NCBI GenBank assembly: GCA_030068525.1
Contig: JASJOS010000024.1
Coordinates: 1-64,000, forward strand
Source: Xanthocytophaga flava
GTDB taxonomy: Bacteria > Bacteroidota > Bacteroidia > Cytophagales > 172606-1
DNA: 64,000 nt
Direction of reading: 5' to 3'
The position numbers and the translations under genes are program-made. Of this stretch, positions 62,139 through 64,000 are shown piece after piece. Under the pieces are notes generated by a model. That model was given only the letters and a program-made list of their open reading frames with translations, searched no databases and was not told the origin of the DNA. Position 1 is the stretch's first letter; each line of letters begins with the position of its first letter.

Positions 62139-62155
62139 AAAAAGCAGGGCTTTTT
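62139..62155 (-). other. Small hairpin in the ABC-F leader
   Basis: AAAAAGC and GCTTTTT pair around a 3-base loop, giving a short A/T-stem with a U-run in the minus transcript. It follows the leader ORF at 62186-62266 and is about 90 bases before the ABC-F start; it could be an attenuator, though weak. Confidence 0.35.
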
Positions 62156-62185
62156 GCTAAGGTATCTATTACATCGTATCTAAGT

Positions 62186-62266
62186 TTAGCCAATACAGGT
62201 AGGAGATCTGTAGTTGACAAATGAATATATATTACCAAAATGCTCCAGAAGGGGCTGAAACCGCAT
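62186..62266 (-). CDS. Possible 26-residue leader ORF of the ABC-F gene
   Basis: On the minus strand, between the consensus promoter and the ABC-F start, a frame begins ATG CGG TTT and encodes MRFQPLLEHFGNIYSFVNYR and a few more residues before TAA. It has no strong ribosome-binding site. Placed before a hairpin in a long leader of an ABC-F gene, it fits a ribosome-stalling leader peptide, but chance open frames of this size are common. Confidence 0.25.
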   Translation of the reverse strand: MRFQPLLEHFGNIYSFVNYRSPTCIG

Positions 62267-62285
62267 GATGGTATATGACCATCAT
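62265..62285. other. Small inverted repeat at the start of the ABC-F leader ORF
   Basis: ATGATGG and CCATCAT form a 7-bp stem with a 7-base loop overlapping the leader ORF start codon. Part of the structured leader of the ABC-F gene. Confidence 0.35.
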
Positions 62286-62332
62286 TTACTTAGATATTCT
62301 CATTGGAGTAATGAATTATGTTTGTAATGCTA

Positions 62333-62363
62333 CAAAGGTAAAACAGATAACCGGAAAAACAAA
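62333..62363 (-). promoter_or_regulatory. Consensus promoter for the ABC-F gene
   Basis: On the minus strand TTTG (62360-62363), 19 bases, then TACCTTTG (62333-62340). This matches the primary sigma factor consensus of Bacteroidota (TTTG-N19-TAnnTTTG) in both boxes and spacing. Transcription would start near 62326, about 275 bases before the ABC-F ATG. Confidence 0.7.
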
Positions 62364-62489
62364 ATTTGTCGTTATTGATTGGCGATTCTGTAAATAGGCT
62401 GAATTTGATACATATCTATTCATAACCGGAGTTCTGGTCATGAATGAAATGAAAAAAATATTTTAAGACTTCCAGTTGAAATCGTTTTT

Positions 62490-62561
62490 GACCATTATTC
62501 GAATCATTTTTACGTTTGACCAGAATACTGATCACTTTCAAGAAATATTCGAATAATGGTC
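62490..62561. repeat. Perfect 15-bp inverted repeat flanking GACC-type direct repeats
   Basis: GACCATTATTCGAAT (62490-62504) is repeated in inverse orientation at 62547-62561 with 42 bases between. Within and after it, TTTGACCAGAATACTGATCA (62514-62533) begins a series of related direct repeats. Confidence 0.6.
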
Positions 62562-62572
62562 ACTTTCTTGTT

Positions 62573-62618
62573 TGACCGGAATTTAGTTCACTGTCATAAA
62601 TGACCGGAGTTTAGTTCA
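62573..62618. repeat. Direct repeat pair TGACCGGA-TTTAGTTCA
   Basis: TGACCGGAATTTAGTTCA at 62573-62590 and TGACCGGAGTTTAGTTCA at 62601-62618 differ at one base and start 28 bases apart. A looser third copy is at 62514-62533. Multiple short direct repeats of this kind are typical of IS21-family ends, so this may be a solo end; no transposase gene accompanies it. Confidence 0.5.
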
Positions 62619-62675
62619 AAATAGAAAAAGCACTAAGATTATAGTCTGTTTTGTCTAGATTTTTGAGTAAATGTC

Positions 62676-62965
62676 TGATAATCAATAGGGGTAAGAAGGG
62701 TCGGATGCGGGTAAGTTGCGGGTCAGATGTAAAATCCTGATAATCAGTTAGGGTAAGAAGGGGTAAGAATATTTTCTATACTACGTGTGTTATATATATT
62801 ATATAAAAGAAAATAATAAATATAGCATATACTAACCCTTTCTGCTCCTATTCTTCTGCTACCGTTTAGCTCTAAACATCTTACCCTTCTTACCCGCATT
62901 GATTATCAATCACTTATATCTTGCCCGCAACTGACCCGCATCCGACCCTTCTTACCCCTTGATAT
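62676..62965. repeat. Large palindromic element built from TGATAATCA/GGGTAAGAAGGG units
   Basis: The left arm has two direct units, 62676-62729 and 62738-62770, each with TGATAATCA followed by GGGTAAGAAGGG. The right arm has their inverted counterparts at 62878-62912 and about 62916-62965. The outer arms match over about 50 bases with a few mismatches (GGGGTAAGAAGGGTCGGATG and GCGGGT are identical in both). The centre (about 62770-62877) is AT-rich. No reading frame crosses it. It resembles a MITE-like or iteron-like element. Confidence 0.65.
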
Positions 62966-63004
62966 AGTTTCAAACTATCAAAATGCTTTCTCTTAACAGA
63001 CAAA

Positions 63005-63045
63005 GTTGTTCACTACCGGACAAAGAGTGTCCGGTAGTGAACAAC
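63005..63045. repeat. Perfect 18-bp hairpin with TTCACTACCGGACA arms
   Basis: GTTGTTCACTACCGGACA (63005-63022) and its exact complement (63028-63045) flank a 5-base loop. The arms share the CCGG and GTTCA elements of the direct repeats at 62573-62618. It lies about 110 bases before the PadR start and could be an operator, a terminator without T-run, or part of the mobile-element debris. Confidence 0.55.
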
Positions 63046-63153
63046 CAACATATCCACTATACCTGCTAAAAGCCCATTTTAAGGCGTTTAGAGCCTGTCT
63101 ACATTATGGCATATGATTTGGTTTGCAAAATGATAACTAATCAATACCATCCT

Positions 63154-63492
63154 ATGCGGAGAGCTTTTCTGGGAGAGTTTGAAGAACTCATTTTACTGAT
63201 TGTAGCTGCCTGTACCGAAGATGCCTATGGTGTAACCATCTGGGAGCAGGTACAGGAGCAGACAGGCCGGAGTATTACCATCAGTGCTGTACATGCTACT
63301 TTATATCGTCTGGAGGAGAAAGGATTTCTGTCTTCACAGATGGGTGGGGCCACTGCCGAGCGGGGAGGGCGCAGAAAACGATTTTTTTCACTGACAGTAG
63401 CAGGTAGCAGGGCACTGATAGAACTGGAACAGATGCGCCAGAAACTATGGAAAGCTATTCCGGAAGGTAAACTTCAGATACTCGGTCAGTAA
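63154..63492 (+). CDS. PadR-family transcriptional regulator
   Basis: A 112-residue winged-helix regulator: MRRAFLGEFEELILLIVAAC then AYGVTIWEQVQEQTGRSITI and SAVHATLYRLEEKGFLSSQ are PadR signatures. The start was set at 63154 because family members usually begin with M-R/K-x-x-LGEFEEL; a 16-residue in-frame extension to 63106 exists. In Bacteroidota, PadR genes are commonly followed by FtsX-like permeases with a prefix domain, as here. It likely represses its own operon. Confidence 0.9.
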   Translation: MRRAFLGEFEELILLIVAACTEDAYGVTIWEQVQEQTGRSITISAVHATLYRLEEKGFLSSQMGGATAERGGRRKRFFSLTVAGSRALIELEQMRQKLWKAIPEGKLQILGQ

Positions 63493-63511
63493 CTACTAAA
63501 ACGTCTGTGTG

Positions 63512-63877
63512 ATGAATAAAGAATTACTATATACAAATGAACATAAAAGGTCTTACAGAACATTCTGGCGGTGGCATATAGGAATCGATTTGCTTTTGCT
63601 TGTTCCGTATGTCTGGGCAGGCAGTGATGCCTTATACCGCTTTTATTATGGTCTATCGCTTAGAGATGAGCATGCCTTGTTGAATCTTCAGATTCTAACA
63701 GGAGTGTTTTTGGGTTATCTGGCTCATAGTACTTATCTGATATGCTGTATGGTTTATTTTTTCTTTACAAAAGATTTTCGGGTAGTGGGCTATCTCTCTT
63801 TTTACACTGTATTAATTGTGCTGCTAACATGTAGTGCGTATGCCTGTACAGCAGCTCTGCTTGTTTTTGGAATGTAA
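63512..63877 (+). CDS. Small membrane protein of unknown function
   Basis: A 121-residue protein with three to four hydrophobic segments (about 20-40, 55-85 and 90-120). It lies between the PadR gene (19-bp gap) and the permease (54 bp), so it is probably part of the same operon. ATG at 63512 is used; a GTG directly before it is also in frame. Confidence 0.65.
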   Translation: MNKELLYTNEHKRSYRTFWRWHIGIDLLLLVPYVWAGSDALYRFYYGLSLRDEHALLNLQILTGVFLGYLAHSTYLICCMVYFFFTKDFRVVGYLSFYTVLIVLLTCSAYACTAALLVFGM

Positions 63878-63931
63878 TAATACTGCACACTCTATTGATA
63901 CGATTTTACTGACTGTTTGATTCTGTTGATT

Positions 63932-64000
63932 ATGAATACCAAAAATCATCCTACACAACCCCCTCGCTGGGCAGACCGCCTGCTGGAATGGTTTGTATCA
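63932..64000 (+). CDS. FtsX-like ABC transporter permease, N-terminus (partial)
   Basis: The first 23 residues lie in the window and contain PPRWADRLLEWFVS. Bacteroidota ABC permeases with a 'permease prefix' domain start with PPR.ADRLLEWF before the MacB/FtsX-type permease, and are found after PadR genes. The gene continues past the right edge, so the identity of the transporter is unresolved. Confidence 0.7.
   Translation, partial: MNTKNHPTQPPRWADRLLEWFVS

Noticed and set aside
62676-62965. CRISPR array
   Set aside because: The units occur only twice per arm, in inverted orientation and with unequal spacing; there are no spacers of constant length and no cas genes.
1-64000. tRNA or rRNA genes
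   Set aside because: No cloverleaf with conserved GGTTCRA loop or rRNA signature could be found by reading; none is claimed.

Overview
The window looks like a chromosomal segment of a Bacteroidota bacterium, most likely order Cytophagales. The reasons are AT-rich intergenic DNA, promoters resembling TTTG-N19-TAnnTTTG, weak Shine-Dalgarno signals, many short lipoproteins with Cys lipoboxes, LytS/LytTR pairs, a TonB-dependent receptor, a DUF6326 membrane protein and a PadR plus 'permease prefix' ABC permease. No rRNA, tRNA, CRISPR array or prophage was seen. The left edge cuts an IS3-family element and the right edge cuts an FtsX-like permease.

Layout. 1-1.5 kb: IS3 end and a GT4 glycosyltransferase. 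1.9-13.2 kb (minus strand): one long co-directional cluster with a MoxR AAA+ ATPase, a DUF2201-type metallopeptidase/vWA protein and four large paralogous leucine-rich-repeat proteins. Each paralogue has a BRCT-like segment followed by a shared motif (PYLKE..EN..RLL.S..E.N..LA..M...GG.P). A small lipoprotein gene in the cluster is split by an in-frame TAG. This cluster is the best candidate for an undescribed system; it resembles MoxR-vWA ternary systems but has an unusual partner architecture. 13.5-20.9 kb: response regulator, fatty-acid hydroxylase, DUF4833 protein, Dcp peptidase, HD phosphohydrolase, an unidentified protein and a GDPD. 21-28 kb: an ABC exporter whose permease is fused to an M1 aminopeptidase, divergent from a LytS/LytTR pair. 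28-41 kb: type II NADH dehydrogenase, a GH42 beta-galactosidase relic, DUF1905/YdeI protein, lipoproteins, a TPR histidine kinase, a PilJ-HAMP-GAF protein without an output domain, and a HExxH-TPR protein.

41-47 kb: a small secreted carbohydrate-active operon (beta-helix lyase or GH55-like protein, polysaccharide deacetylase, GH9 endoglucanase) without SusC/SusD. 47-60 kb: acyltransferase, second LytS/LytTR pair, TonB receptor, lipoprotein MsrB, a GT-C-like membrane protein, an APH-fold kinase and a single-domain response regulator. 60-62.4 kb: an ABC-F protein with a consensus promoter and a leader of about 275 nt that has a short ORF and hairpins. 62.4-63.05 kb: a non-coding block of inverted and direct repeats resembling mobile-element debris. 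63.1-64 kb: PadR regulator, a small membrane protein and the start of an ABC permease.

Functions are inferred by reading the translated sequence; no database search was possible. Where the longest reading frame began at an unlikely codon, a shorter start was chosen and the reason is given.
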